From contig CAMCYZ010000014.1 in NCBI GenBank assembly GCA_945885545.1, forward strand, positions 1 through 34,966: a stretch of DNA of 34,966 nt. The letters run 5' to 3'. Positions 15,830-25,892 of this stretch are shown here, piece after piece (position 1 is the stretch's first letter; each line of letters opens with the position of its first letter). The position numbers and the translations under genes were made by a program. Below the pieces are notes generated by a model. The model ran no database searches. It worked only from the letters and a program-made list of their open reading frames with translations, and was not told where the DNA came from. This DNA comes from Spirosoma fluviale. Lineage in GTDB: Bacteria; Bacteroidota; Bacteroidia; Cytophagales; Spirosomataceae.

Positions 15830-17962
15830 TTAATTGAGTTTTTGTGCCAAATCCAAAATGAAAGTGTACATCAATGCGGTGTTTTTTAGAGCCGAAAATC
15901 TTCCCGATGCTCCACCATGTCCAGAGGACATATCTGTGTGAAGGAGTAGGATGTTTTCGTCTGTTTTGTAATCTCTTAGCTTTGCCACCCATTTTGCAGG
16001 TTCCCAATATTGCACTTGACTATCGTGTAATCCTGTAGTAATTAGCATATTGGGATATTTTTTCTTTTCTACATTGTCATAAGGCGAGTAGGAAAGCATG
16101 TAGTCATGCGATGCTTTGTTTTTTGGGTTTCCCCACTCCTCAAATTCTCCAGTAGTAAGAGGAATGGATTCGTCGAGCATTGTGGTCACGACATCTACAA
16201 AGGGTACTGCGGCCACAATTCCCTTATATAATTCAGGTGCTTGGTTGATAATAGCACCCATCAAAAGTCCACCTGCACTGCCTCCCATTGCGAACAAATT
16301 CTCCTTCTTGGTATAATTTCGGTCAATTAAGGCTTTTGAACAATCCACGAAATCGTTGAAAGTATTTATTTTTTTAAACATTTTGCCATCTTCGTACCAT
16401 TGCCTTCCCATTTCTTGGCCACCTCTAATGTGACAAATAGCATAAACGAAGCCTCTATTGAGAAGACTTAGTCTTGTTGAGCTAAATGAAGCATCCATGG
16501 AGGAACCATAAGAACCATAGGCATATTGCAACAAGGGCGAACCGCCATCTATTTTAGTGTCTTTGTGGTAAACTATAGATACTGGTACTTTGGCACCGTC
16601 TCGGGCTGTTACATAAATTCGCTCTGTTTTATAATTCGCTTTGTCAAATCCTCCCAGAACCTCTTGTTCCTTTTTGAGATCTTTGGCTTTGGTATTCATG
16701 TCGTAGTCGTAAGTCGAATTCGGTGTGGTCATTGAATTGTATCCAAATCTGAGCGTATTGGTGTCAAATTCTGGATTTGTACCAATGTAAGCATCGTAGG
16801 TAGGTTCACCAAAGTCTAGAAAATGTTCTTTTTGTGTCTTTTGATCTATTATTCTCAACTGAATGAGGCCTTCTTTACGTTCTTGTAAAACCAGATGGTT
16901 TTTGAAAACCTCTAAACCTTCTAAGAAAACATCGTTGCGATGGGCAATTTTGGTCTTCCAATTCTTCGGATTTCCACCTAGATTTTCGTCCACTTCCATC
17001 AGTTGATAGTTAGGAGAACTTTCGAGGTTGGTACGTATAAAAAACTTATTTTCATAGTGTTCCAAATAATACTCCAGTCCATTTTTTCTTTTCAAGAAAG
17101 TCTTAGGTGCTACATTTGGAGTGGCGGCATTAATTAGTTGATATTCAGTGGCTATTCCATTTTGTTCAGAGAAAATAACGACGTATTTTTTGGATTTCAT
17201 TCTACCAATACCCATGTAATATTGGTTATTTTTTTCTTCATAGACCAATATGTCGGTTTTAGGGTCTGTTCCTAAAATATGTTTGTAAACTTTGTTACCT
17301 AGCAAGGTTTGTTGGTCTCTTGACACATAGAAAAATGTCTTATTATCAGCAGCCCAAGCATAGCTTCCGCCGTCGGTGTTTGGTATTTTTTCGGGATAGA
17401 TCTGGCCGGTTTTGAGGTTTTTAAACTGTAAATTATAATTTCTCCTACTTACGGTGTCTTCTCCAAAAGCTATTATTTCTTCATTGTCAGATATTTCAAA
17501 ACCTCCAATGTTGAAATATGTTTGTCCTTTTGCCATTTTGTTACCGTCAAGCATTATTTCTTCTCTGGCATCAAGTGATTTATATTTTCTGCAAAAAATA
17601 GCATACTCTCCACCTTCCACAAATTTGGAATAATAAAAATAGGAGCCATCTTTATAAGGCACCGATTCATCTTTTTCTTTGATGCGACTTTTCATTTCTT
17701 CAAAGAGTGCATTTTTTTGACTTTCTAATGAAGTCATTACTTTTTCGGTGTAAGTATTTTCGCTATTTAAATAGTCTATCACCTCGCTATCTTCTCGTTT
17801 ATTGAGCCAATAATATTCATCCACTCTGGTGTGATTGTGAATAGTCATTGGATGAGGTTTTTTTGTAGCTTTGGGTGCTGTCAAACCCGCCGAATTCATT
17901 TTTTGTGCCATTAATCCGTTAATTACCATTAAATTTAATAGAACCAAAAGTGTTTTTTTCAT
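15830..17962 (-). CDS. ptrB: Oligopeptidase B-like prolyl oligopeptidase family serine peptidase (S9A), exported
   Basis: The 710-residue protein has a signal peptide (about 1-19, ending LMAQ), a seven-bladed propeller (about 75-430) and an alpha/beta hydrolase domain. The catalytic triad is S562 (GGSAGG), D647 (GLHDSQVQYWEP) and H682 (SSGHGG). The N-terminal segment TRVDEYYWLNKRED and the C-terminal block YSPYDNV...GLHDSQVQYWEPAKWVAKLR match oligopeptidase B, which cleaves short peptides after basic residues. Classical enterobacterial PtrB is cytoplasmic; this one should be periplasmic or lipid-bilayer associated. It is divergent from the M28 peptidase gene (120-base shared upstream region, AT-rich, no clear promoter seen). 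Confidence 0.92.
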   Translation of the reverse strand: MKKTLLVLLNLMVINGLMAQKMNSAGLTAPKATKKPHPMTIHNHTRVDEYYWLNKREDSEVIDYLNSENTYTEKVMTSLESQKNALFEEMKSRIKEKDESVPYKDGSYFYYSKFVEGGEYAIFCRKYKSLDAREEIMLDGNKMAKGQTYFNIGGFEISDNEEIIAFGEDTVSRRNYNLQFKNLKTGQIYPEKIPNTDGGSYAWAADNKTFFYVSRDQQTLLGNKVYKHILGTDPKTDILVYEEKNNQYYMGIGRMKSKKYVVIFSEQNGIATEYQLINAATPNVAPKTFLKRKNGLEYYLEHYENKFFIRTNLESSPNYQLMEVDENLGGNPKNWKTKIAHRNDVFLEGLEVFKNHLVLQERKEGLIQLRIIDQKTQKEHFLDFGEPTYDAYIGTNPEFDTNTLRFGYNSMTTPNSTYDYDMNTKAKDLKKEQEVLGGFDKANYKTERIYVTARDGAKVPVSIVYHKDTKIDGGSPLLQYAYGSYGSSMDASFSSTRLSLLNRGFVYAICHIRGGQEMGRQWYEDGKMFKKINTFNDFVDCSKALIDRNYTKKENLFAMGGSAGGLLMGAIINQAPELYKGIVAAVPFVDVVTTMLDESIPLTTGEFEEWGNPKNKASHDYMLSYSPYDNVEKKKYPNMLITTGLHDSQVQYWEPAKWVAKLRDYKTDENILLLHTDMSSGHGGASGRFSALKNTALMYTFILDLAQKLN

Positions 17963-18082
17963 CTGAACAAAGATTTAAAAACTGAAATAAAAAAAAATAT
18001 TTATATTTATGCTTTAATTTAATTAAATACAAAGCAAATCTAAGCTTCAAACCTTAAAACTTCCTATTAACAGATCATCATT

Positions 18083-19558
18083 ATGAAAAATTATTTTTTT
18101 GCAGCATTTATATTTTTACTTGGAGTAAGTGCTTTTAAGACTAAAGATGCAGACTTGAGAGTCATTTTCTCTAAAATAAATCAGGATGTTTTGCAAAACG
18201 GTAAGGTGTATGAAACGTTGGGAGAGGCAACATCAACCATAGGCCATCGACTAACCGGAAGCACCAACGGCAAAAAGGCAGAGGAGTATGCTTATAATCT
18301 CCTGAAAAAATATGGATTTGCGAATACGCAATATCAACCTTTCGTGGTGGAGTCGTGGTCAAGAGACACCGTTAGTCTTACGCTCGTTCCTGAGAAAAGC
18401 GATAACTATGTTGATTATAAAGTAGTTGCACTTGCACATTCACCGGTTTCTTCACATGTTACAGGCAAAATTGTCGATTGTGGCGATGGATTAGAGGAGG
18501 ACTTCGAGAAGGTCAAAGACCAGGTTAAGGGAAAGGTAGCATTGTTTAATATCAATATACAAGCTGAAGCGAACAAGAGCAAAAAGAATTTACATCGTTC
18601 TGAGAAAACCGCCTTGGCTATTCAATATGGAGCTACTGGAGTTATAATTGCCAATGCAGTTGAAGGCGGAGTTTTGTTGACTGGAACAGCCTCGGTCACA
18701 GGTGAGTTAATCCCGATTCCGGCCGTTTGTGTGTCGGTAGAATCTGGCAAAAGTATGAGACGTTGGATAAGAGACGAGAAGAATATTTTGGCGGTAATTG
18801 ATATGCGAAACTTCAGTCGACCAATTAACGCAAGAAACGTAGTGGCTACGCTTCCTGGAACTTCTAAAAAATATAAAAACGAGAAAATAGTTATCGGTGG
18901 GCACCTCGACTCATGGGATTTGGCCACCGGAGCTATGGACAACGGAATCGGTTCTTTTTCTATTTTAGACGTAGCCAGAGTATTTAAGGCACTAAACTTG
19001 AAAACAAAACGTACCATAGAATTTACGATGTTTATGGGCGAGGAGCAAGGCTTGTTGGGGTCAAGGCACATGGTCAAAAAATATCTGGAAACCAAGCAGT
19101 TAAACAATGTGAAGCTGATGATGAACCTAGACATGGTAAACAACACCATGGGTTTTAATGCAGGAGGAAATGATGCCTTAAAAGCCAAGATGGATGAGAT
19201 AGGGGAAATAATGAGGACCGTGGACCCAGAATATAAAAATATGAACCGTAACGCCGCAGGTTTGCATAGCGACAATCAGCCATTTATGCTTCGAGGAGTG
19301 TCTACGTGTTCGCCTTCGGGTAGTTTTCCTGTGAAAGCATATAATTGTTATCATGCCAATTGTGACAGATTTGACCTTATTAACAAGGACCAAATCAATA
19401 ACAATGTGAGGTTTACGGCCATGATGCTATATGCCCTTGCCAACATGGACGAGCTACCTACTAAAACCATGACAGACGAAGAAACTAAAGAATTTTTAAC
19501 AAAACAAAACCTCAAAAAAGAGCTAATCATTGGTAAGGATTGGCGTTGGGAACAATAA
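18083..19558 (+). CDS. Secreted M28 family zinc peptidase with PA domain
   Basis: The 491-residue protein has a signal peptide (about 1-18), a protease-associated insert (about 110-245) and an M28 catalytic domain. The two-zinc ligands are H274 (GGHLDSWD), D286, E321 with the catalytic E320 (GEEQG), D350 (NLDMVN) and H424 (CYHANCDRFD). The family includes aminopeptidases and the carboxypeptidase Q group; the exact specificity is not visible. It is divergent from the exported oligopeptidase B, and the two could together degrade peptides outside the cytoplasm. The next gene, comM, begins 15 bases downstream. Confidence 0.92.
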   Translation: MKNYFFAAFIFLLGVSAFKTKDADLRVIFSKINQDVLQNGKVYETLGEATSTIGHRLTGSTNGKKAEEYAYNLLKKYGFANTQYQPFVVESWSRDTVSLTLVPEKSDNYVDYKVVALAHSPVSSHVTGKIVDCGDGLEEDFEKVKDQVKGKVALFNINIQAEANKSKKNLHRSEKTALAIQYGATGVIIANAVEGGVLLTGTASVTGELIPIPAVCVSVESGKSMRRWIRDEKNILAVIDMRNFSRPINARNVVATLPGTSKKYKNEKIVIGGHLDSWDLATGAMDNGIGSFSILDVARVFKALNLKTKRTIEFTMFMGEEQGLLGSRHMVKKYLETKQLNNVKLMMNLDMVNNTMGFNAGGNDALKAKMDEIGEIMRTVDPEYKNMNRNAAGLHSDNQPFMLRGVSTCSPSGSFPVKAYNCYHANCDRFDLINKDQINNNVRFTAMMLYALANMDELPTKTMTDEETKEFLTKQNLKKELIIGKDWRWEQ

Positions 19559-19573
19559 ACACCTAATTAATTT

Positions 19574-21118
19574 ATGTTATCCACAACATTTGGTGCTGCG
19601 GTTTACGGTGTAAGTGCAGCCTTAATAACAGTAGAAGTAAGCGTGCTGAAAGGTGGCTTCGGTGTTAGCGTAGTTGGTTTGCCAGACAATGCTGTTCGAG
19701 AAAGTTTGCAAAGAATAGATGCCTCATTAAAAAATGGTGGATTCGAACTTTCTAGATATAAAACCATTATAAATTTGGCTCCGGCTGATATAAGGAAAGA
19801 AGGTTCGGCGTACGATTTGCCCATAGCGGTATGTATGCTTACCTCTGGCGGAAAGTTGGAGTATGAAAAAGACCTCAAGGAATATGTGATACTTGGAGAG
19901 TTGTCGTTAGATGGAAAACTTAGACCAATAAAGGGAGTTTTGCCGATAGCGATAGAGGCGAGAGCCAATAAGCTCAAGGGATTTATTTTGCCAAAAGAAA
20001 ATGCATTAGAGGCTTCCATTGTAAACAATTTGGACGTTATTCCGGTAGAAACACTACAAGAAGCTGTTGGGTTTTTGACTGGGGAGATAGACATAAAACC
20101 GCTCATAACCGACACCAGAGATATTTTTTATCATACCATCAATGAGTATGAGGCCGATTTCTCGCACGTGCAAGGGCAGGAAAACATCAAAAGGGCATTG
20201 GAGATTGCAGCCGCGGGTGGGCACAATGCTATCATGATTGGCCCGCCAGGAGCAGGTAAAACGATGTTGGCCAAGCGATTGCCATCCATTTTGCCACCTT
20301 TGACGCTGATGGAGGCATTGGAAACCACCAAAATACACTCCGTGGCCGGTAAATTAGACTCTTCATCCTCTTTGATTGCAAGAAGGCCTTTTCGCAATCC
20401 GCATCATACCATTTCAGATGCCGCCTTGGTAGGTGGTGGGAGTTTTCCTCAACCCGGAGAAATATCTTTGGCACATAATGGTGTATTGTTTCTCGACGAA
20501 TTGCCAGAATTCAAACGGACAGTTTTGGAAGTAATGCGTCAGCCACTTGAAGAACGTAAAGTAGTGATTTCAAGAACACGATTGGCGGTAGAATTTCCAT
20601 CAAGTTTTATGCTCATTGCCAGTATGAATCCTTGTCCCTGCGGCTATTATAATCATCCTGAAAAAGACTGCTCATGTCCTCCAGGAGCTGTGGAGAAGTA
20701 TTTAAACAAAATTTCTGGTCCACTTTTGGACAGAATTGACTTGCACGTGGAGGTAACTCCTGTGAGTTTTGATGAGATTTCTTCCACGCGTAAAAACGAA
20801 ACTTCTTCGGAAATAAGAGAACGTGTAGTAAAAGCCCGAGAAATTCAGATTGAGCGTTTTAAGGAGTTTGAAGAAATTCACTCCAACGCCATGATGCCTG
20901 CCGAAATGGTGAAGAAAATATGTGAAATAGGTGACCCAGGCAAGGCACTATTAAAAAAAGCAATGGAACGCCTAGGCCTCTCTGCTCGTGCGTATGACCG
21001 TATTCTGAAAGTTTCTCGAACCATAGCCGACTTAGCTGGCACCGAAGAAATCAGAATAGAACACCTCGCCGAAGCCATCCAATATAGGAGTTTAGATAGA
21101 GAAAATTGGGCTGGTTGA
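19574..21118 (+). CDS. comM: ComM/YifB family Mg-chelatase-like AAA+ ATPase
   Basis: The 514-residue protein has an N-terminal Lon-protease-like S5 fold (about 5-170), then an AAA+ module with Walker A GPPGAGKT (223-230) and Walker B VLFLDE (304-309). A cysteine set (C354, C356, C366, C368 in CPCGYYNHPEKDCSCPPG) probably binds zinc. The C-terminal domain is all-helical. ComM is a hexameric branch-migration helicase that helps integrate incoming DNA during natural transformation. It is probably co-transcribed with the M28 peptidase gene; the two are functionally unrelated as far as can be seen. Confidence 0.93.
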   Translation: MLSTTFGAAVYGVSAALITVEVSVLKGGFGVSVVGLPDNAVRESLQRIDASLKNGGFELSRYKTIINLAPADIRKEGSAYDLPIAVCMLTSGGKLEYEKDLKEYVILGELSLDGKLRPIKGVLPIAIEARANKLKGFILPKENALEASIVNNLDVIPVETLQEAVGFLTGEIDIKPLITDTRDIFYHTINEYEADFSHVQGQENIKRALEIAAAGGHNAIMIGPPGAGKTMLAKRLPSILPPLTLMEALETTKIHSVAGKLDSSSSLIARRPFRNPHHTISDAALVGGGSFPQPGEISLAHNGVLFLDELPEFKRTVLEVMRQPLEERKVVISRTRLAVEFPSSFMLIASMNPCPCGYYNHPEKDCSCPPGAVEKYLNKISGPLLDRIDLHVEVTPVSFDEISSTRKNETSSEIRERVVKAREIQIERFKEFEEIHSNAMMPAEMVKKICEIGDPGKALLKKAMERLGLSARAYDRILKVSRTIADLAGTEEIRIEHLAEAIQYRSLDRENWAG

Positions 21119-21202
21119 GGACTTGAGCTTTCTTTCTGAACCATTTGTCGAGTTATTTGATTAGAAAATTAGGCTTATCTAAAATGCTCTCCTATACTAT
21201 TT

Positions 21203-22432
21203 ATGGAAATTAAACCCCTCAGTTCCTACCAAAAATTCGTGATGGCCTTGCTGGCGATTACCCAGTTTACGGTTGTTTTAGATTTTATGGTGATGTCGCC
21301 TTTGGGAGATATCTTGATGAAGTCTTTGGAAATCACACCGAAACAATTTGGCATTGCGGTTTCGAGTTATGCTTTCAGTGCGGGTATTTCAGGATTATTG
21401 GCCGCGGGATTTGCGGATAAATTTGACAGGAAAAAGCTTTTGGTGTTTTTCTATTTGGGATTTATAGTAGGGACATTTCTATGCGGAATAGCCCCAAGTT
21501 ACGAGACATTGGTAGCTGCGAGGATATTCACGGGTATTTTTGGTGGAGTAATGGGCTCCATCAGTATGGCCATTATTACTGATATATTTGAGTTAAACCA
21601 ACGTGGGCGTGTAATGGGGGTTGTTCAAATGGGTTTTGCGGCAAGTCAGGTTTTGGGAATTCCTATAGGGTTGTATTTTGCCAATCTCTGGGGCTGGCAT
21701 GCACCTTTTATGATGATTGTGGTTTTGGCAGTGGTCATAATTCTCGTTCTGATTATTAAACTAAAGCCCGTGACTGCACATTTATCGGAGAAAAACGAAA
21801 GAAATGTTTGGGCTCATTTTAGACACGTTTTGTTGTTGAAAAACTACAGAATTGCATTTCTTTCAACAGCCTTACTTTCTATTGGAGGTTATTTAATGAT
21901 GCCTTTTGGAAGTGCCTTTGCGGTGAATAATTTGGGCGTTTTACAGACAGAACTTCCGCTTATTTTTATGCTTACGGGTGTTTCTTCTCTGATTTTTATG
22001 CCCTTAGTGGGCAAACTGAGCGACAGATACGACAAATTCAAGATTTTTGCTATCGGGTCTGTTTGGGCTGTGATTTTTACATTGATTTACACCAATCTTT
22101 CCGTAACACCACTTTATGCTATCATTACGCTTAATATTTTGCTTTTTATGGGTATCTCGTCTAGGATGATACCTTCTGCTACACTTACTTCTGCTATACC
22201 GAACTTGCAGGACAGGGGAGCATTTATGAGCATAAATTCCTCTTTACAACAAATAGCAGGAGGTGTGGCTACCATGTTGGCGGGCCTAATTATTGTGCAG
22301 AAAGACAAAAATAGTCCACTGGAAAATTACCCAGTGCTCGGTATTATTGGTTCTGTTTTTATACTGATGACAGTTTGGTTTATTTACAGGGTTTATAGGA
22401 TTGTGAAAAATAAAGAAGCACAACCAAACTAA
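21203..22432 (+). CDS. MFS transporter, DHA1-type exporter
   Basis: The 409-residue protein has about 12 helices in two six-helix halves, with a hydrophilic linker near 190-205. Motif A-like loops are present in both halves (GFADKFDRKK and GKLSDRYDKFK), and VLDFMVMSPLGDIL in helix 1 is the motif D1-type segment of 12-helix drug and sugar exporters. The substrate cannot be predicted. The gene begins 84 bases after comM; no terminator is visible between them. Its last codons form one arm of a hairpin shared with the convergent dsbD gene. Confidence 0.88.
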   Translation: MEIKPLSSYQKFVMALLAITQFTVVLDFMVMSPLGDILMKSLEITPKQFGIAVSSYAFSAGISGLLAAGFADKFDRKKLLVFFYLGFIVGTFLCGIAPSYETLVAARIFTGIFGGVMGSISMAIITDIFELNQRGRVMGVVQMGFAASQVLGIPIGLYFANLWGWHAPFMMIVVLAVVIILVLIIKLKPVTAHLSEKNERNVWAHFRHVLLLKNYRIAFLSTALLSIGGYLMMPFGSAFAVNNLGVLQTELPLIFMLTGVSSLIFMPLVGKLSDRYDKFKIFAIGSVWAVIFTLIYTNLSVTPLYAIITLNILLFMGISSRMIPSATLTSAIPNLQDRGAFMSINSSLQQIAGGVATMLAGLIIVQKDKNSPLENYPVLGIIGSVFILMTVWFIYRVYRIVKNKEAQPN

Positions 22433-22446
22433 TCCGATTGTGCTTC
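22411..22446 (-). terminator. Shared hairpin between convergent MFS and dsbD genes
   Basis: GAAGCACAA (22415-22423) pairs with TTGTGCTTC (22438-22446) over a 14-base loop that contains the MFS stop codon. On the minus strand it is followed by TTTATTTTTC, so it best serves dsbD; a weak T tail also exists on the plus strand. Confidence 0.65.
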
Positions 22447-22469
22447 ATATTTGAACAAAACAGAATTTC

Positions 22470-24440
22470 TTATTTAAAAGCAGCCTTGCCTTTATCCAAA
22501 AACTTTATGAAATCAGCCTCGCTCGAGTAGCCGAGCGGTTCTAGGATTTTCTCTCCGTTGGGATGAACAATGATATAATACGGCTGAGCATTGTTGTTGT
22601 ATTTGGTTATTTCCAAGTCCATATTTTTGTCACCCACGGTCGTTTTTAGCTCGTTGTCGTAGGTTGAAGTATATTGTTTTTCTTTCGGCAGTTCTTTTTT
22701 GTCGTCCACATAAAGTGAGGCTATCACAAAATTCTCTTGCAGCCTTTTCAAGACTTCAGGTTTCGACCAGACGTTTTCCTCCATTTTGCGGCAATTGGCA
22801 CAGGCATAACCTGTGAAGTCAATCAAAATCGGCTTATTAATTTCTTTGGCATAAGCTTGGGCGTCGTCAAAATCATAAAAACCGTATAAGCCGTGCGGTA
22901 GTGCACGCATTTTATCAGTTGGTAAGTTTGGATTCGAAGTACTGTGAGATTCTACTGGCATTGGTGGTAATATTCCCGATAGTAAAGCCAGGGGTTTGTT
23001 CGCCACTCCAGGAAGCATATATGCAGCTAATCCTAAGAATATAACGGCAAAGGCTATTCTCAAAGGTCCACGTTTTTCTATTTTATCGTCCTTTGAAAAA
23101 CGGATAAATCCTAAGATGTAAACTCCTGTAATCACAGCAATCACTATCCAGATTGTAAGGAAGATGTTTCTATGGAGTAGGTTGAAATTATAAGCTAGGT
23201 CTATATTACTCAGGAATTTTAATGCCAAGGCAAATTCTAAAAAGCCGAAAACAGCTTTCAGTTCATTCAGCCATCCACCAGATTTTGGAAGGGTTTTGAG
23301 TAATTGAGGAAACATAGCCAAACCTGCAAATACAATTGCAAAAGGAGCTCCGAAGGCAAGCATTCCGTAAAGTGGCCTTAGTACTTCGCCTTGAGCAGCG
23401 GCGATTAGTAGTGTACCGACCAATGGAACTGTACAGCTAAAAGAAACCAAAACCAGAGTCAGGGCCATAAAAAAGATACCAATCAGGCCACCTTTGTCGC
23501 CTAATCTATCGACTTTGTTAACCGTGGAGTGTGGCAATACAATCTCGAAAGCTCCAAGAAGTGAAATGCCGAAAAGAATGAAAATTATAAAAAACAATAA
23601 ATTAGGAGCCCAGTGAGTACTTAGAAAATTCAGAAAAGGTGCTCCAAAGGCCATGGCCACTAGCCCCATTAATCCAAAAATTGCCATGATAGATATGCCG
23701 TAAAAAACGGCCTTAGATTTTCCGTTTTTTTGTTTTGTAAAAAAACTTACTGTCATGGGCATTATGGGATAAATACATGGCATAAAGATGGACGCAAATC
23801 CAACACCAAATGCGGCAAGCAAAAATTGCCAGAGGCTTTTACTTTCTTCCATAGGTTTTTGTGGTAATTCTGATTTTGTGCTTAAAGTTTGATCTTTCGG
23901 AGCGTTTTCGTTTGCAATAAATGCCGTTGCGGTATCTTGGCTCGCAGTGTCGGCTTTCGGCTCTGTTTTGACGGCTTCTGTTGTAGTTATTTTTATACTA
24001 AAGTTCTCATTTCCAGGTACGCACTTGCCATCTATATCTGTACAAGTTTGGTAACTTATTTTTCCATTTATGGTCGGGTTTAACTCCAGAACTTTAATTT
24101 TCTGAATAAATTTTCCTGTTCCTTTAAAATAAGTTACATCTCCGCCCCAAATATCGTCAAACTTTTTTTTTGGGTTTACAGGTTTTACCTTTCCTAAGGC
24201 TTTAAAAGACTTTGATTTCGGAAAAATGAATTCAGTAACTGTAGGCCCGAGTTCAGGACTAAAGTCTGAGGAATATAAATACCAGTCTTTTTGTATTGTA
24301 GCCGTAAATTCTAGTTCCACTATGTCGCCAACGGCTACTTTGTCTTGTAAAACTTTATATTTCCAAGTGGTGGGTTTTTCAAGTTGGGCAAATGCCGAAA
24401 GTGATATAAAAAGTAGAATTAGAACTTTCTTAAAATGCAT
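22470..24440 (-). CDS. dsbD: Thiol:disulfide interchange protein DsbD
   Basis: DsbD carries electrons from cytoplasmic thioredoxin across the membrane to periplasmic thiol proteins. All three redox pairs are visible in the 656 residues: C133 and C140 in the N-terminal domain, C222 and C336 in the eight-helix membrane domain (FMPCIYP and SFSCTVPL), and C547-A-N-C550 in the C-terminal thioredoxin domain. A signal peptide (about 1-18) precedes. The region 155-200 is a low-complexity linker. The gene stands alone on the minus strand. Reduced thiols delivered by DsbD could serve cytochrome and CuA assembly, but this is general knowledge and not shown by position. Confidence 0.95.
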   Translation of the reverse strand: MHFKKVLILLFISLSAFAQLEKPTTWKYKVLQDKVAVGDIVELEFTATIQKDWYLYSSDFSPELGPTVTEFIFPKSKSFKALGKVKPVNPKKKFDDIWGGDVTYFKGTGKFIQKIKVLELNPTINGKISYQTCTDIDGKCVPGNENFSIKITTTEAVKTEPKADTASQDTATAFIANENAPKDQTLSTKSELPQKPMEESKSLWQFLLAAFGVGFASIFMPCIYPIMPMTVSFFTKQKNGKSKAVFYGISIMAIFGLMGLVAMAFGAPFLNFLSTHWAPNLLFFIIFILFGISLLGAFEIVLPHSTVNKVDRLGDKGGLIGIFFMALTLVLVSFSCTVPLVGTLLIAAAQGEVLRPLYGMLAFGAPFAIVFAGLAMFPQLLKTLPKSGGWLNELKAVFGFLEFALALKFLSNIDLAYNFNLLHRNIFLTIWIVIAVITGVYILGFIRFSKDDKIEKRGPLRIAFAVIFLGLAAYMLPGVANKPLALLSGILPPMPVESHSTSNPNLPTDKMRALPHGLYGFYDFDDAQAYAKEINKPILIDFTGYACANCRKMEENVWSKPEVLKRLQENFVIASLYVDDKKELPKEKQYTSTYDNELKTTVGDKNMDLEITKYNNNAQPYYIIVHPNGEKILEPLGYSSEADFIKFLDKGKAAFK

Positions 24441-24500
24441 AAATGATTTGTTCGTTTGAATATGAATACGGATATCTATTAAGTTTTGTTATCTTTCTAA

Positions 24501-24541
24501 CAAAAAGCCTCTCCAATATATTTCAATCTGAGAGGCTTTTT
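24501..24541 (-). terminator. Terminator of the porP/sprF-like gene
   Basis: A perfect 12-bp stem, AAAAAGCCTCTC (24502-24513) with 24530-24541, encloses a 16-base loop. It lies about 18 bases after the minus-strand stop, and U-rich sequence follows on either strand. Confidence 0.85.
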
Positions 24542-24558
24542 TTGCTTTTTTTAAAAAT

Positions 24559-25620
24559 TTAGAATCTTGGACAAGCCAATTCTTTCTTTCTTTGTTTTAA
24601 ATAAGGACTCTTATCGTTGTCAAACTTGTTCAGCTGGTAAGATATTGAAAATTCATGAGAGCCGCCTGTTCCCCTTCCGGCTGCCAAGCCTGAGATGGTA
24701 AAATCATAACTATAACCTACCGAAAAATTTTCAAATCTAAATCCAACCAACGCTGCTATGGCGTCTTGGTTCGGGAAGTTATCAAAAACTTTTTTCAATG
24801 GTATACCTCTGTATTGGAGTCCTAATGTAAGTGGAGCATAAGTAGCGTATGCTCCTAAGTCCAACTGAGAAAACTGTCCTTGTTTTTTGTATAAAAATGT
24901 GGGTGTTATGGTAAATTCCTTGTCCATGCTAGCAGAACCCTTTATCAAGTGATTTAAGTTTATATTGTAACCTCCGTTTACCACGTATTTCCGAGGAATA
25001 CAGTCACCTGTTTTACAGCCATCGGCAGTAGAAACCCCACTGTAAGAAACCGTTGGCTGTGTGATGTGTGTAACTGCTAAACCAATAAATACTTTTGGAT
25101 TATAAAACAATACCCCCGAACCAACATCAAAATTTTGAACTGTTCTGTAATTTGTAAGACTGGCGTAGGGATCTGCGGATGGGTTGCCCGTGTAGCCACT
25201 GTTCGATAATTGGTCGCCAAAAATTAATCCATTAGGGTCAAATCCTCTGTTGGAATAACTACCCTGAAGACCCATTCTAAGAAAGTTTCTATCCCCGACT
25301 CTTAGTTGGTAAGCATAAAGAGCTGTTACTTCTGAATTTTTAATTCTATTTCCTTGGGCATCGCTCATCATTGTAATTCCTATGCCACTGTTCGCTTTTT
25401 CAATGAAATGGTCCAAACTTATAACTGAAGTTATAAAATTGGCGTTTAATGAAGGCCACTGATTTCGGTAGTTATAAATCAATCTTGGAGCATATCCCGA
25501 ACCCGTAAAAGCAGGGTTGTGATACAAAGGAGCAGCATAAAATTGAGTAAACTGTGGGTCTTGTGCAAAAGCCACGCTTATCAAATTCGCCAAAATCAAT
25601 ATTTGAAAAAGTCTTTTCAT
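24559..25620 (-). CDS. PorP/SprF family type IX secretion-associated outer-membrane protein
   Basis: The 353-residue protein has a signal peptide (about 1-19, ending AFAQ) and the family opening QFYAAPLYHNPAFTG, followed by the alternating strands of a beta-barrel. SprF of Flavobacterium johnsoniae is needed to secrete the adhesin SprB, and other PorP/SprF proteins pair with cargo having type B C-terminal domains. The divergent neighbour at 25893 encodes exactly such a cargo, so the two are probably partners. The start ATG gives a clean signal peptide. The upstream 272-base region holds no exact -7 box on this strand. Confidence 0.9.
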   Translation of the reverse strand: MKRLFQILILANLISVAFAQDPQFTQFYAAPLYHNPAFTGSGYAPRLIYNYRNQWPSLNANFITSVISLDHFIEKANSGIGITMMSDAQGNRIKNSEVTALYAYQLRVGDRNFLRMGLQGSYSNRGFDPNGLIFGDQLSNSGYTGNPSADPYASLTNYRTVQNFDVGSGVLFYNPKVFIGLAVTHITQPTVSYSGVSTADGCKTGDCIPRKYVVNGGYNINLNHLIKGSASMDKEFTITPTFLYKKQGQFSQLDLGAYATYAPLTLGLQYRGIPLKKVFDNFPNQDAIAALVGFRFENFSVGYSYDFTISGLAAGRGTGGSHEFSISYQLNKFDNDKSPYLKQRKKELACPRF

Positions 25621-25892
25621 ACAGTCTTTTATGGAACAGTCAGAATTTATAAAGCAATTTTCGTTCCAATTTGTTTTTTTATAAAACGAATCAGATTTTG
25701 GAAAGTTGTTTTTGGATATTTTAAAATAGTTGTGCCAACTCTAAGCCACTAAAATAGCTCATTATTTCAAACAAAATACCAAATAGCTAAGTTTTTCATT
25801 TTCTTTTGGTTCTTTTTAGTTCTAAAAACCGAAATAAAAAGTATATTTATTGCGTTTTTTAGGTGTGTAATTTTACAAATAATTAACCTCTT

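Noticed and set aside
18622-19275. Long minus-strand frame of 217 codons opposite the M28 peptidase gene
   Set aside because: The plus-strand gene has all five zinc ligands and a signal peptide; the antisense frame shows no motif.
24163-24171. A9 tract (minus strand) in dsbD as a phase-variable switch
   Set aside because: It encodes a Lys run in a periplasmic domain of a housekeeping gene, and runs of 8-9 A or T are frequent in this AT-rich window; no reason to expect selection for switching.
25813-25828. Palindrome TTTTTAG-TT-CTAAAAA between the porP-like gene and the cargo gene
   Set aside because: A two-base centre cannot form a hairpin, and an AT-rich palindrome of this size in a 272-base AT-rich spacer is not strong evidence of an operator.
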